A DNA stretch of 64,000 nucleotides from assembly GCF_029338575.1 (NCBI RefSeq), contig NZ_CP119993.1, positions 1-64,000 of the forward strand, in the 5' to 3' direction. Of this stretch, positions 34,978 through 43,107 are shown piece by piece. Below the pieces are notes generated by a model. The model searched no databases and was not told where the DNA came from. It saw nothing but the letters and a program-made list of their open reading frames with translations. This DNA comes from Halomarina halobia (GTDB taxonomy: Archaea; Halobacteriota; Halobacteria; Halobacteriales; Haloarculaceae). A program made the position numbers and the translations under genes. How positions within the stretch are numbered: the first letter of the stretch is position 1; each line of letters opens with the position of its first letter.

Positions 34978-35427
34978 ATGGCAATCCTTGTCGTAGTTGA
35001 CGACGACGAACACGTCGGGGATATCGAGGAGACGATTCGCGTCGCGACGGACATGGCACAGGTGTACGAAGACGAACTGGTAGCGCTCAACGTGATATCC
35101 AAGGACGAATTCCTCAAGGAACAACAGGGGAAGACGTCCATCGCCGACGTCGAACCGGAACCCATCAGGCGCTACGAGCGCGAGGCCGCCGACCGCGCCA
35201 GGGCGCTCGTCGAGCAGATTCTGGACGAACCGCTGGACGTGACGTACCTGGGACGGGTCGCGGACCCGGCCGACGAGATCGTCGAAACCGGACGCGAGGT
35301 CGACGCTCGATTTATTGTCATCGGCGCACGCCGACGGTCTCCGGTCGGGAAGGCGATCTTCGGGTCGACCACTCAGTCCGTCCTCCTGAGCGCGGACCGA
35401 CCAGTCGTCACGGTCATGGAAGGATGA
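34978..35427 (+). CDS. Universal stress protein (UspA family)
   Basis: 149 residues, one Usp domain: ILVVVDDDEHVGD at the N-terminus and the ATP-binding signature FIVIGARRRSPVGKAIFGSTTQSVLL (G-2X-G-9X-G-S/T) near the C-terminus, followed by ADRPVVTV. It is expected to bind ATP and dimerise. A Usp beside a TRAP operon recalls bacterial TeaD-like proteins that modulate TRAP transport, but that link is inference. It follows the oxidoreductase gene with its own TATA box. Confidence 0.9.
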   Translation: MAILVVVDDDEHVGDIEETIRVATDMAQVYEDELVALNVISKDEFLKEQQGKTSIADVEPEPIRRYEREAADRARALVEQILDEPLDVTYLGRVADPADEIVETGREVDARFIVIGARRRSPVGKAIFGSTTQSVLLSADRPVVTVMEG

Positions 35428-35469
35428 CGATGCTGACCGAAGACCCGGGCCGCCCGGGTACGGACGTGA

Positions 35470-35817
35470 CCGAGGGTCAGAGCGTGCACCCTCCGTGCGA
35501 TGTTCCGCGCGATGGGGTTCGATGACGACCAGAGCTCGTCTCTGATCAGCGTCACCGACCCCACGGCGGACGCCACGCCCTGCAACGTCAACCTTGCCGT
35601 GGAGGTCGTCCGAGAGGACCGGCGGCCGTCGGACGTTCCCACTCGAGAGTCCGTCGAGAATGCCATCGCGGTACAGGCCGCGACCGGCGGCTCGACCGGC
35701 GGTGTCCTCCACCTGCTCGCGATGGCGTGCGGGGCGGGTATCGATCTCGAACTCACGGACTTCGATCCGGCCGCGAACGGGGCCGTCACGAACTCAGGCT
35801 GTTCGGACCGTCAGTAG
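35470..35817 (+). pseudogene. IlvD/Edd family dehydratase remnant with a large internal deletion
   Basis: The frame reads LRAMFRAMGFDDD and TADATPCNVNLA (the N-terminal part of a dihydroxy-acid or sugar-acid dehydratase, including the Cys-containing TPCN iron-sulfur motif), then jumps directly to SVENAIAVQAATGGSTGGVLHL and GIDLELTDFD, which in intact relatives lies about 200 residues later. It ends soon after at 35817. Most of the protein, including the other cluster ligands, is missing. A sugar-acid dehydratase would fit beside the TRAP operon, but this copy is dead. Confidence 0.75.
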
Positions 35818-36975
35818 CGGTTTCGACGGGCTCTCGGAGCGGGGCGATGGGATGGGGAGCTCGGGAGACGGGGGCGTGGATCCCCCGTTGAATCGTTCAC
35901 CACGCCGTATCGAGCGCGTCGAGGTCGTCGCGCCGGGTGTGGCGTGGGACCGGCCCTGCCCGCGCCAATCCACCATTAAAGAACATTCGATATAGTCGAA
36001 GGTATATGTGACCATACCACACGCGACGGTCGCAGAGTGTGCTTTGAGAGGGCGTTCGAGTCGGTGACGAACGCCAGATCTCCAGAAGGATTGCCAGACG
36101 TCCGCATCACCGCCAGACTGGTCTCGGAATCACGCGAGAGAGGTGATCACCCGATAACCACTCGATCGGGCCGTCGCACCCTGTGCTACGAGTTACCGTG
36201 GACCGCATCCACGTCTCGTGAATATTAGATACTCTACGACTATCGTGGGCGGAAACGGTTCCGATGACGCCCGCATCGGGACTGGAAGCGAAAGCCGTCG
36301 GCGTCGACCTCTGGTCGACAGCGCACGGAGTACGGCCCGTTCGAGGCCCGCCATCGGACGTATCCTGCAGGAATCTGCGGCTGCGTTCGGGCGAGCGTTT
36401 CGTTGTGAGTGTCTTCCGAGATACCCCACGGTCGCGCCCGAAATCGAGGACGTCGGGACCGAGGCAGCATTGTGACGGTCCGAGTTCCGGGGATCGATTC
36501 CCTGTCCGGAGTCCAGCGTCCGAATCGCCTACTGACGACGGTCTCACCCAGTCGGTCTCCGACACTACGACGAAAGGTGGGAAGCGGTTGGGCGAGGAGT
36601 CGGTCTCGAGACGACCTGTCCCCTTTCGCCGCAACACATCCCCCGGAATTCACGAGAATAGAATATCTATATTATAATAGGTTTGGGGGTACATCGCTCT
36701 CAGCGGTTCGGTACTCGTGACTGGCCGGGGATGGACTCCGCTAGAGAGGTGAGACGGAGCCGTCTGTTACCGTCGCTGTAACGAGTTACGACTTTATGAT
36801 CGTCCCCGGAAGTCGCAACCGCGTTCGAACCGGGTCCGAACCGTCGCGACCACGAACCCTTCGTCCGCATTCCTCGGGCGGGGTTCCGAGACCGACTGAT
36901 CCGAAACGCGTCAAAGGAACCCGATCCATCGATCTCCCCCGACCCGTACCGACGAGTCAGCCGCGCCCGGCCCGA
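35818..36975. other. 1.16-kb gene-free region before the IclR regulator
   Basis: Open frames exist on both strands, but none resembles a known protein and their compositions (Arg/Ser-rich) look like shadow frames. AT-rich patches lie near 35988, 36221-36240 and 36655-36680. The last resembles the IclR promoter of 37.76 kb and is listed separately. It may be the eroded site of one or more lost genes. Confidence 0.5.
36642..36680 (+). promoter_or_regulatory. Promoter-like copy of the IclR upstream element
   Basis: GGAATTCACGAGAATAGAAT followed by ATCTATATTATAATAG closely matches the reverse strand of 37761-37795 upstream of the IclR gene (GGATTCACGAGAACCGAAT, then CTTTATGTT). The shared ATTCACGAGAA core may be a regulator-binding site and the following A/T run a TATA box. 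No intact gene follows it. The 10-nt core TCTCGTGAAT also occurs at about 36213. Confidence 0.45.
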
Positions 36976-37734
36976 TCACTTCGGTCCGTAGAATGATCGG
37001 ATGTCCGCCTCGAACTGTCGCTTCACGTCGAGTATGATCTCGGGAAACTCCTCGTGGAGCTTCTCGCCGGCGATCCGGTAGGTGGGACCGCCGACGCTCA
37101 GCGCGCCAAGGACGGACGAATCCGGGCGCTTCACCGCCACACCGACCGCGGAGAGACCGTTCAGCATCTCCTCCTGGTTGAACGCGAGCCCGGTGTGTCG
37201 GATCTCCTCGAGCTCGTCGAACAGTTCGTCCTCGTCCGTGATCGTCTGATCGGTCTGTGCTGGCAGCCCCCACTCATCGATCACCTCGGAGACCGCCTCG
37301 TCCGTCATCTCCGCCAGGAGCGCCTTGCCGACGGCAGTGGTGTGCATGTCGAAGACGTTCCCGGTGTCGTACGCCGGGTCGTACGCCGTGCTGGCGCCGT
37401 TCAGGACGATCACCTGGCCGTGCTCCTCGACACAGAAGTTCGCCCCCTCGTTCGTGTCGTTCGCGAGCCGCTCCACGTTGTCCGCAGCGAACTGGTACTC
37501 CGGTTTCCGTTGCTTCGTGAAGTTCCCGTAGTGGAAGAACTGTAGCCCGAGGTGGTACTCGTTCCCCTCCTTGACGAGCAACTGGTTCGCCTCGAGCGTC
37601 TTCAGATGCCCGTGCACGGTACTGTTCGCGAGACCGAGGCGGTCGCTAATCTCGGGCATCGTCGCCCCGTCGAGCTCTTTGAGCAGGTCGATGATCTCGA
37701 ACGACGTTTCGGTCGTCTGGATTCGCCTCGACAT
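36976..37734 (-). CDS. IclR family transcriptional regulator
   Basis: 252 residues. The N-terminal winged helix-turn-helix (about residues 5-65) shows SFEIIDLLKELDG, MPEISDRLGLANSTVHGHLKTL and NQLLVKEGNEYHLGL. The C-terminal effector-binding domain shows ANFCVEEHGQVIVL, MHTTAVGKALLAEM, GLAFNQEEMLNGLSAVGVAV and LGALSVGGPTYR. ATG 37734 (MSRRIQTTETSFEII) is preferred over a start seven codons upstream. The protein should bind a small acid and control a nearby catabolic operon, most simply the TRAP/SAF-oxidoreductase genes. Its own upstream region carries the ATTCACGAGAA element. Confidence 0.92.
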   Translation of the reverse strand: MSRRIQTTETSFEIIDLLKELDGATMPEISDRLGLANSTVHGHLKTLEANQLLVKEGNEYHLGLQFFHYGNFTKQRKPEYQFAADNVERLANDTNEGANFCVEEHGQVIVLNGASTAYDPAYDTGNVFDMHTTAVGKALLAEMTDEAVSEVIDEWGLPAQTDQTITDEDELFDELEEIRHTGLAFNQEEMLNGLSAVGVAVKRPDSSVLGALSVGGPTYRIAGEKLHEEFPEIILDVKRQFEADIRSFYGPK

Positions 37735-37760
37735 TGGTATACAGTACCGCGTCACCGACC

Positions 37761-37795
37761 AACATAAAGATTCGGTTCTCGTGAATCCGCGGGAG
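37761..37795 (-). promoter_or_regulatory. IclR gene promoter with ATTCACGAGAA element
   Basis: Read on the minus strand: GGATTCACGAGAACCGAATC, then TTTATGTT, ending about 27 bp ahead of the IclR start at 37734. The same layout recurs at 36642-36680. The element overlaps the expected TFB/TBP site, as would be expected for an autoregulatory operator. Confidence 0.5.
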
Positions 37796-38470
37796 CAGCG
37801 GGGCGTCTACGGGGCTGTCGACCGGGCGCGTCACAGAGCACCGACCAGTGACGGTCGGTCGTCACCCTGACGAAGAGCCACTCGCTGTCCGCTCGTCCTC
37901 CCGTGTTTCCTCTAGATTGTATCGTGCCCGTACATAGAACATTATCCATGAATTATATATAAAATTAGTCGGACGGGATCGAGATAACGACCGTATGTCT
38001 GTTATCCCCGCCGCTGAACCCGGGCATCGAGATAGAGAGATAACGAAGTCTGTCCGCTCCACGGAATTGATAGCAGATGAGTGTAATCCGGGCTGCGGGA
38101 ATCTAGTCAAGACGCGTGCGAACCCGCTCTTTCGTCCGCTCTTTCGGCGATCGCACCGCGCTCTCGCCATTGAATGCGCAGAAGCCGACCGTTTGTCCGG
38201 GTCGACGAACAAACGGTCGGTAGATATGTGGATCATCAACGTACCACATACGCCGCGAGTTATCCCATAGATACGGGCGCGACGCATCGAAAAGTCAACG
38301 ACGGTGCCGCCGTCCATGTGAATGTCCTCGTCGACCGTCCAACCGTCATCGTCGTCGCCTTCAGTGATGGACGACGTCGATCCATCAAACAGTAATACTC
38401 TTTACTCATATGAGGGATGGGTGCTGCCTGATCAGGCTAGTTCGAGCCGCGAACAGGTCGTTGAGTGACT
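37796..38470. other. Gene-free region with AT-rich patch
   Basis: No protein recognised. TATATATAAAATTAG at about 37955-37969 looks like a strong promoter core without an obvious gene. A perfect inverted repeat lies at 38185-38220 and a perfect 12-bp palindrome GCCTGATCAGGC at 38426-38437. GTAATACTCTTTACTC at 38395-38410 resembles the left motif of the long repeat family. Confidence 0.5.
38185..38220. repeat. Perfect 12-bp inverted repeat with 12-nt spacer
   Basis: CCGACCGTTTGT, 12 bases, ACAAACGGTCGG. All 12 positions pair. It may be an operator, a hairpin, or the relic of an IS end near the dead IS6-type transposase. No T-run follows on either side. Confidence 0.7.
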
Positions 38471-38528
38471 TGGTCATGACGCTCGCAGACCTGCTCGGCA
38501 AGAGCGTAGATCGGTATTCTGAAGAATT

Positions 38529-39155
38529 ATGAGAAATGAGCGGACGGCGATCGCGTCAGGGCGTTCGCCGTCCGCGGCCACGCGATCGGTTGTTCGCTTA
38601 GAGAGACAACAGACGTTCTTCGGCGATTCTGCGTGGAACGCTCGCATCAATCGATCTTTTAGTTGGTATATCGCGTATCTGATGGCGTTGTTAGCCTATC
38701 TGAGACGCAGTCGAAGCGGGTCGCGGGTGACGAGGCTGCTATTGAGATTGACGGTAAGTGACCTCGGTTGTATGCTCCAATCGACCTGGGCACGAAGGCA
38801 GTCCTCGACATTCGGTTGTTTGGACGGCATGACACCGGTCCGGCGGCTTGCGTTTCTGGCTGGGTTCAACGAGAAACACGATCTCTCAGACACCGTGTTT
38901 CTCGTCGATCAGTTCGGCTATCGGACTGCCCTTGCTCGAGTAGGGTTGAACGGTCGGGTGGATTATACTGACCGAAACCTGATCGAAAGGTAGTTTCATA
39001 CGCTCAAAATGCGCATCGGCCGTTTCCATAACTCGTGGGTGGGCAGTCGGTCGAGCGCACGCGAGTGGATTGAACAGTTCGTGCATCACAACAACCATCA
39101 AAGACCGCACCAATCACCCGATGGGAGAACGCCATCTGACGAGGTACTAAACTAG
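38529..39155 (+). pseudogene. IS6-family transposase, degenerate
   Basis: DDE transposase of the haloarchaeal IS6 group in several frames. The first catalytic Asp region (AAIEIDGK, then a stop, about 38745-38760) is followed by YAPIDLGTKAVLDIRLFGRH, KHDLSDTVFLVDQFGYRTAL (second Asp) and VDYTDRNLIER. After a stop at 38991 come FHTLKMRIGRFHNSWVG and WIEQFVHHNNHQRPHQS, ending EVLN at 39155. The N-terminal zinc-finger/HTH part is barely recognisable (about 38529-38660). Multiple stops and frameshifts exclude activity. Terminal inverted repeats were not clearly found. Confidence 0.8.
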
Positions 39156-39707
39156 ACAGTACCGTACATGGAACTACTCTTATAAAAAATATTATATATG
39201 GATCATCACTCCTATCAATTTCCTCGAAGGTGATGCTCTCAGCGCGCGGACGACCCACGGGTGGTCTTGGTGGGGCCGTAGGTACACACAGAAACGCCAG
39301 CGATACATAACGGCTATACTATTGTTATTCTATCGTCGTGACGGTGTTGGGATCGCAGAAGTGAGCGTTGACGCTTGCGCCGGCCGTCAAGGTCTCGAAT
39401 TCTAAATCCCATAGGACGGAATGTACCACCTAGTCGCGGTGATTCGGCCACCTGGCAAAACGAATGGATTCGACGCATTCGCCGGGTATTATTACGTATG
39501 GATCACCGTAACCGGTCACTGGCTGCTCGATTCTGGTGCTTCAGTGTAATTCTGCTCTGTAGAAGGGATTTTCCCCCGGCGAATTCCGGCTGGTGGCCTT
39601 TTCTCCGTTTGAGAACCGCTGAACGCCTGTATTGAGACTGCTCGGCTCTCTCCGACATGATTCTGTAGAGTAGAAAAAACTATGGTTTACGAGTGGTACG
39701 CCCAAAC
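39156..39707. other. AT-rich gene-free region and promoter of the second IclR gene
   Basis: No gene recognised. TATAAAAAATATTATATATGG at 39181-39201 is a striking AT run. Just before the IclR start, GAAAAAACTATGG (39673-39685) is a plausible TATA box 25-35 bp ahead of ATG 39708. Confidence 0.55.
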
Positions 39708-40508
39708 ATGCCAAAAACGAAGGGCTCAGCACTGATCCAGACGACCGCGACGAGCTTCGAGATCATCCACGTTCTGCAAGAAAACGGTCCGTGCCGACTC
39801 TCGGCTATCGCATCCGAACTCGGCATGCCGGAGAGCACGGTCCACCGCCACCTGAACACGCTTCACTCGCTCCGATACGTCTCCCGATGCGGCCCGAAGT
39901 ACCAGATCGGCCTCCGGTTTGCCCGACTAGGCGAGGCGGCGCGAACCCGTGACCCGGCGTTTCGCCAGGCGAAAGACTACGTCCGCGAGGTGGCCGAGGA
40001 AACTGGTGAACGCGCCCAATTCGTCGTCGAGGATCACGGACTGGGAGTGTATCTCTATCTGGAGACGGGACGCAAGGCCGTCCGCGCCGGTCTCGAGGTC
40101 GGCCGGCAGATTCGCCTCCACTGCTCGTCGGCGGGAAAAGCCATCCTCTCCGGGTATCCGCGGGCACGCGTCGACGAAATCCTTGACCAGTGGGGCTTAC
40201 CGCAGCAGACGGAACGCACGATCACGGATCGGGACGCATACCACGAGGAACTCCAGCGCGTCCGCGAGCGCGGAGTGGCGTTCAACGAGGAAGAACACAT
40301 CCACGGCCTCAACGCCGTTGGCGTCCCTGTCACGGGAGCCGACGACGATGTCCTCGGCGCGCTCTGCGTCTCCGCCCCGTCGCACCGGATGAAGGGTGAG
40401 TTGTTCCGAGAGACGGTCCCCGACCTGCTGCTCGGGTCGGCCAACGCGCTCGAACTGAAGCTCGCCTACAGCGACCGTGAACAGACCGACAGCGTCGTCG
40501 TCGAGTAG
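39708..40508 (+). CDS. IclR family transcriptional regulator
   Basis: 266 residues. HTH domain: SFEIIHVLQENG, LSAIASELGMPESTVHRHLNTL, YVSRCGPKYQIGLRF. Effector domain: RAQFVVEDHGLGVYLY, LHCSSAGKAILSGYP, GVAFNEEEHIHGLNAVGVPV, LGALCVSAPSHR. ATG 39708 (MPKTKGSALIQTTATSFEII) is chosen because a TATA-like box lies about 28 bp upstream and the preceding GTG adds non-conserved residues. It is transcribed toward the ADP-forming acyl-CoA synthetase, which is on the opposite strand. Likely target: the CoA-catabolism/TRAP-TAXI module at 40.9-53 kb. Confidence 0.92.
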   Translation: MPKTKGSALIQTTATSFEIIHVLQENGPCRLSAIASELGMPESTVHRHLNTLHSLRYVSRCGPKYQIGLRFARLGEAARTRDPAFRQAKDYVREVAEETGERAQFVVEDHGLGVYLYLETGRKAVRAGLEVGRQIRLHCSSAGKAILSGYPRARVDEILDQWGLPQQTERTITDRDAYHEELQRVRERGVAFNEEEHIHGLNAVGVPVTGADDDVLGALCVSAPSHRMKGELFRETVPDLLLGSANALELKLAYSDREQTDSVVVE

Positions 40509-40520
40509 CCTGATTAGTCG

Positions 40521-40960
40521 TTATTTCCCGAGACTGACCGATCGTTCCGCGCTCAGTACTACCGGTTGGGTGGTACTCCCGAGGAGCGCCCTACGGATCA
40601 GACTCCACTTTCGCCCGCCAATCAGCATGTTGCCCGCGTCAGCCTCAGCCGCGACGGCGACGATGTACGCGGCCGGGTTCCCGCGTTCGCGGCGTACTGT
40701 CGCCTCGATAGCGCTCACCTCCAATTGCTCGCTGGCGCTCGTGACCGTCTCGGGGATGTCGTTCGGGTCGTACGGTTTCATGGAGGGTCATCCCATGACT
40801 CATCCTTGATGCCCTCGAACTCCTCGAAGACGTCGAGCAGCGTCACCCTGACCGGACAGCCCTTCTCGGCGCGTCTCGCCGGCGTCGCCGACTCAGTAGG
40901 TCCGTTCGTCGTCCTCGTTGACTGGGAAGAGGACGCGGTACGAAACGCCGTCATCACCCT
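40521..40960 (-). pseudogene. Universal stress protein, frameshifted
   Basis: The C-terminal part is in one frame (40781-40521): IEATVRRERGNPAAYIVAVA and MLIGGRKWSLIRRALLGSTTQPVVLSAERS, the Usp ATP-loop region. The N-terminal part is in other frames upstream: YRVLFPVNEDDERTY (about 40950-40900), then EKGCPVRVTLLDVFEEFEGI. At least two frameshifts and a stop interrupt the gene. The GXXGX9G(S/T) motif is altered (GGRKWSLIRRALLGSTT lacks the second Gly). It would be co-directional with and immediately downstream of the acyl-CoA synthetase. Probably non-functional. Confidence 0.75.
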
Positions 40961-43047
40961 CCGTCGTCGGTGGGTTCGTACCCGCTTGCGAGTGCGTCGA
41001 CGGCGACGGCTCCGTCGGCGGTGACGACCAGCGGATTGACGTCCGCCTCGGTTATCCATCGGTTGTCCATAAACAGTTTCGAGAGCCCGGTCACCGCATC
41101 GACGACCGCCGAACGTTGTCCCTCAGTGAAGGACTCAACCGGCACCGTCGTCAGCTCTTCGAGCATTTGGCCGGCTTGCGCCCTTGAGACGGGGACCGTC
41201 CGGAACGTGACGTCGTCGATGGTCTCTATCTCCGTCCCGCCGCGCCCGAGCATGAGGACGGGGCCGAAGTCGTCGTCGATTGTCAGTCCAAGGCCGAGTT
41301 CGTGTTCGAACTCGACCTGTCGCTGGACCGTGAGTCCGACGCCCTCATCCACCGCGCCGCCGACGTTGAGAAGTTCTGCGGCCGCCTCCCGTACCGCGTC
41401 CACGTCTCCCATCCCGAGCCTGACGCCGCCGATTCGGTTCTTGTGGTCGATCGCCGAGGAGACGATCTTCACCACCACCGGATAGCCGATTTCATCGGCC
41501 GCCGCGGCCGCCTCGCTGACGCTCGTTACGTACCGTTCCATGGGCGTCTCGATTCCGTAGTCAGCGAGCAACTCTTTCGCATCGACCTCCGTGAGTTTCT
41601 TCGGCCGGTCACGGTCGAGCGGTGGTACGGTAACCCGGGCGGGATGGTCCTTACTGGCGTGGAGCGCGGGGCGCGCCGCGACGAACGCGCCGACCGCTGC
41701 GATCGACTTCAGACACCGGGCGGGGTTCTCGAAGACTGGAACGCCGGACGCTCGATATCTATCGAGGCTTTCCACCTTCTCGAGTCCCCCCGTCCAGCAG
41801 ACTACCACCGGTTTCTCGTACTCGTCCTTGACTCGACAGAGCGTATCCGCGAGCTCCGCTGCGCGTTCACCGCTGACGTTCGTGAGTTGGAACAGCAGCG
41901 TGTCTACCCCGTCGTCTTCGAGGAGCGCGGTCAAGCACTCCTCGAACGCGTCCGTCGAGTTCAGGACGGCGGCCGTGGTGTCAACTGGGTTCGTCGCCGA
42001 CCCGTACCCTGGCAGGTGATGACCGATGCGTTCGCGGGTTCGAGCGGAGAGCGTTGCGAGTTCGAGACCCAGGTCGTCAGCGCGGTCGGCGATGTAGACG
42101 CCGGCGCCGCCGGACGTCGAGATGACACCCAGTCGGCCGTGGGGCAGCTCCTCGACGCCGGTTTCCAGTATCAGCTGCGTGACCTCCACGAGGAGGTCGA
42201 TGTCGTCGACGGCGACGACGCCGTGCTCGCGGAGTACGGCGTCGTAGACTGCCGATTCGCCCGCGATCTTCCCAGTGTGAGAGCTCGCAGCTGCGCGCCC
42301 GCGCTCCGACGTTCCGACCCTCAGAACGACGAACGGGAGGTCGATGCCCACGTCGGTGCGCTTGAGTTCGACGAGCTGACGGGCGTCCTCGAATCCCTCG
42401 ACGTAGCCGACGACGACGTCGGTCGTCTCGTCACGGGCGAGTTGGTCGACGAACGTAAGCGCCCCGACGGCTGCCTCGTTGCCGGTCGCGACCCACTTGT
42501 TGAGCCCGACGCCTGCCTCCTGGAGGAGCGTCGTGAGCGCACCGCCGAACGCCCCGCTCTGCGTGACGAAGCTCACCGGTCCGACGAGCAGTTCGTCCCG
42601 CTTGAGCGCTGGGGTGAAGCAGGCGGTGACGCCCGTCGAGAAGTTGATCATCCCCTGGCTGTTCGGCCCGATGACGGTCGCGTCGTGCTCTTCGGCCAGC
42701 CGTTCGATCTCCCTCTCCCATCGTTCCCCCTCCTCCGTGCCGGTCTCGGAGAACCCGGAACTGACGACGATCACGTCCTCGACCCCGACGGCGAGGCAAT
42801 CGGCGACGATGCCGGTGACCAGCGACGCGGGGAGCATCACCATCGCCAGGTCCGGCGTTTCCGGGACGGCCTCGATGGACGGGTAACACCGTCTCCCGGC
42901 GATTTCATCGCGGTTCGGGTTGACGGGATAGACCGCCCCGGCGTAGCCGTGCTTGTCGAGGTAGTGTAGCGGCAACCCCGATATTCGCGTCAGGTCGGAC
43001 GAAGCGCCGACTATCGCGATGCTACCGGGATTGAAGTCGAATCCCAT
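40954..43047 (-). CDS. Acyl-CoA ligase, ADP-forming (fused ACD), second copy
   Basis: 697 residues. CoA-binding domain FNPGSIAIVGASSDLTRI and YPVNPNRDEIAGRRCYPSI. Ligase domain with VSFVTQSGAFGGALTTLL and the phospho-His region AAASSHTGKIAGESAV. C-terminal ATP-grasp with LADYGIETPMERYV, EIGYPVVVKIVSSAIDHKNR, MLGRGGTEIETIDDVTFR and EADVNPLVV. ATG 43047 (MGFDFNPGS) is preferred to a GTG six codons upstream. It resembles the ACD at 23.6-25.8 kb in layout but differs in many motifs, so it may handle a different acid. Next to TRAP-TAXI genes and beta-oxidation-type enzymes it is well placed to activate the imported acid to its CoA ester. Confidence 0.9.
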   Translation of the reverse strand: MGFDFNPGSIAIVGASSDLTRISGLPLHYLDKHGYAGAVYPVNPNRDEIAGRRCYPSIEAVPETPDLAMVMLPASLVTGIVADCLAVGVEDVIVVSSGFSETGTEEGERWEREIERLAEEHDATVIGPNSQGMINFSTGVTACFTPALKRDELLVGPVSFVTQSGAFGGALTTLLQEAGVGLNKWVATGNEAAVGALTFVDQLARDETTDVVVGYVEGFEDARQLVELKRTDVGIDLPFVVLRVGTSERGRAAASSHTGKIAGESAVYDAVLREHGVVAVDDIDLLVEVTQLILETGVEELPHGRLGVISTSGGAGVYIADRADDLGLELATLSARTRERIGHHLPGYGSATNPVDTTAAVLNSTDAFEECLTALLEDDGVDTLLFQLTNVSGERAAELADTLCRVKDEYEKPVVVCWTGGLEKVESLDRYRASGVPVFENPARCLKSIAAVGAFVAARPALHASKDHPARVTVPPLDRDRPKKLTEVDAKELLADYGIETPMERYVTSVSEAAAAADEIGYPVVVKIVSSAIDHKNRIGGVRLGMGDVDAVREAAAELLNVGGAVDEGVGLTVQRQVEFEHELGLGLTIDDDFGPVLMLGRGGTEIETIDDVTFRTVPVSRAQAGQMLEELTTVPVESFTEGQRSAVVDAVTGLSKLFMDNRWITEADVNPLVVTADGAVAVDALASGYEPTDDGG

Positions 43048-43107
43048 GGTGTGTCTCTGCGACACATGATATCGTAAAACTATCGGAGTATGTGACGCAG
43101 ATTCGAT

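Noticed and set aside
36107-36677. Overlapping long frames on both strands as candidate genes
   Set aside because: No family motif, Arg/Ser/Pro-rich composition in all frames, and no start context; they look like shadow frames in GC-rich intergenic DNA.
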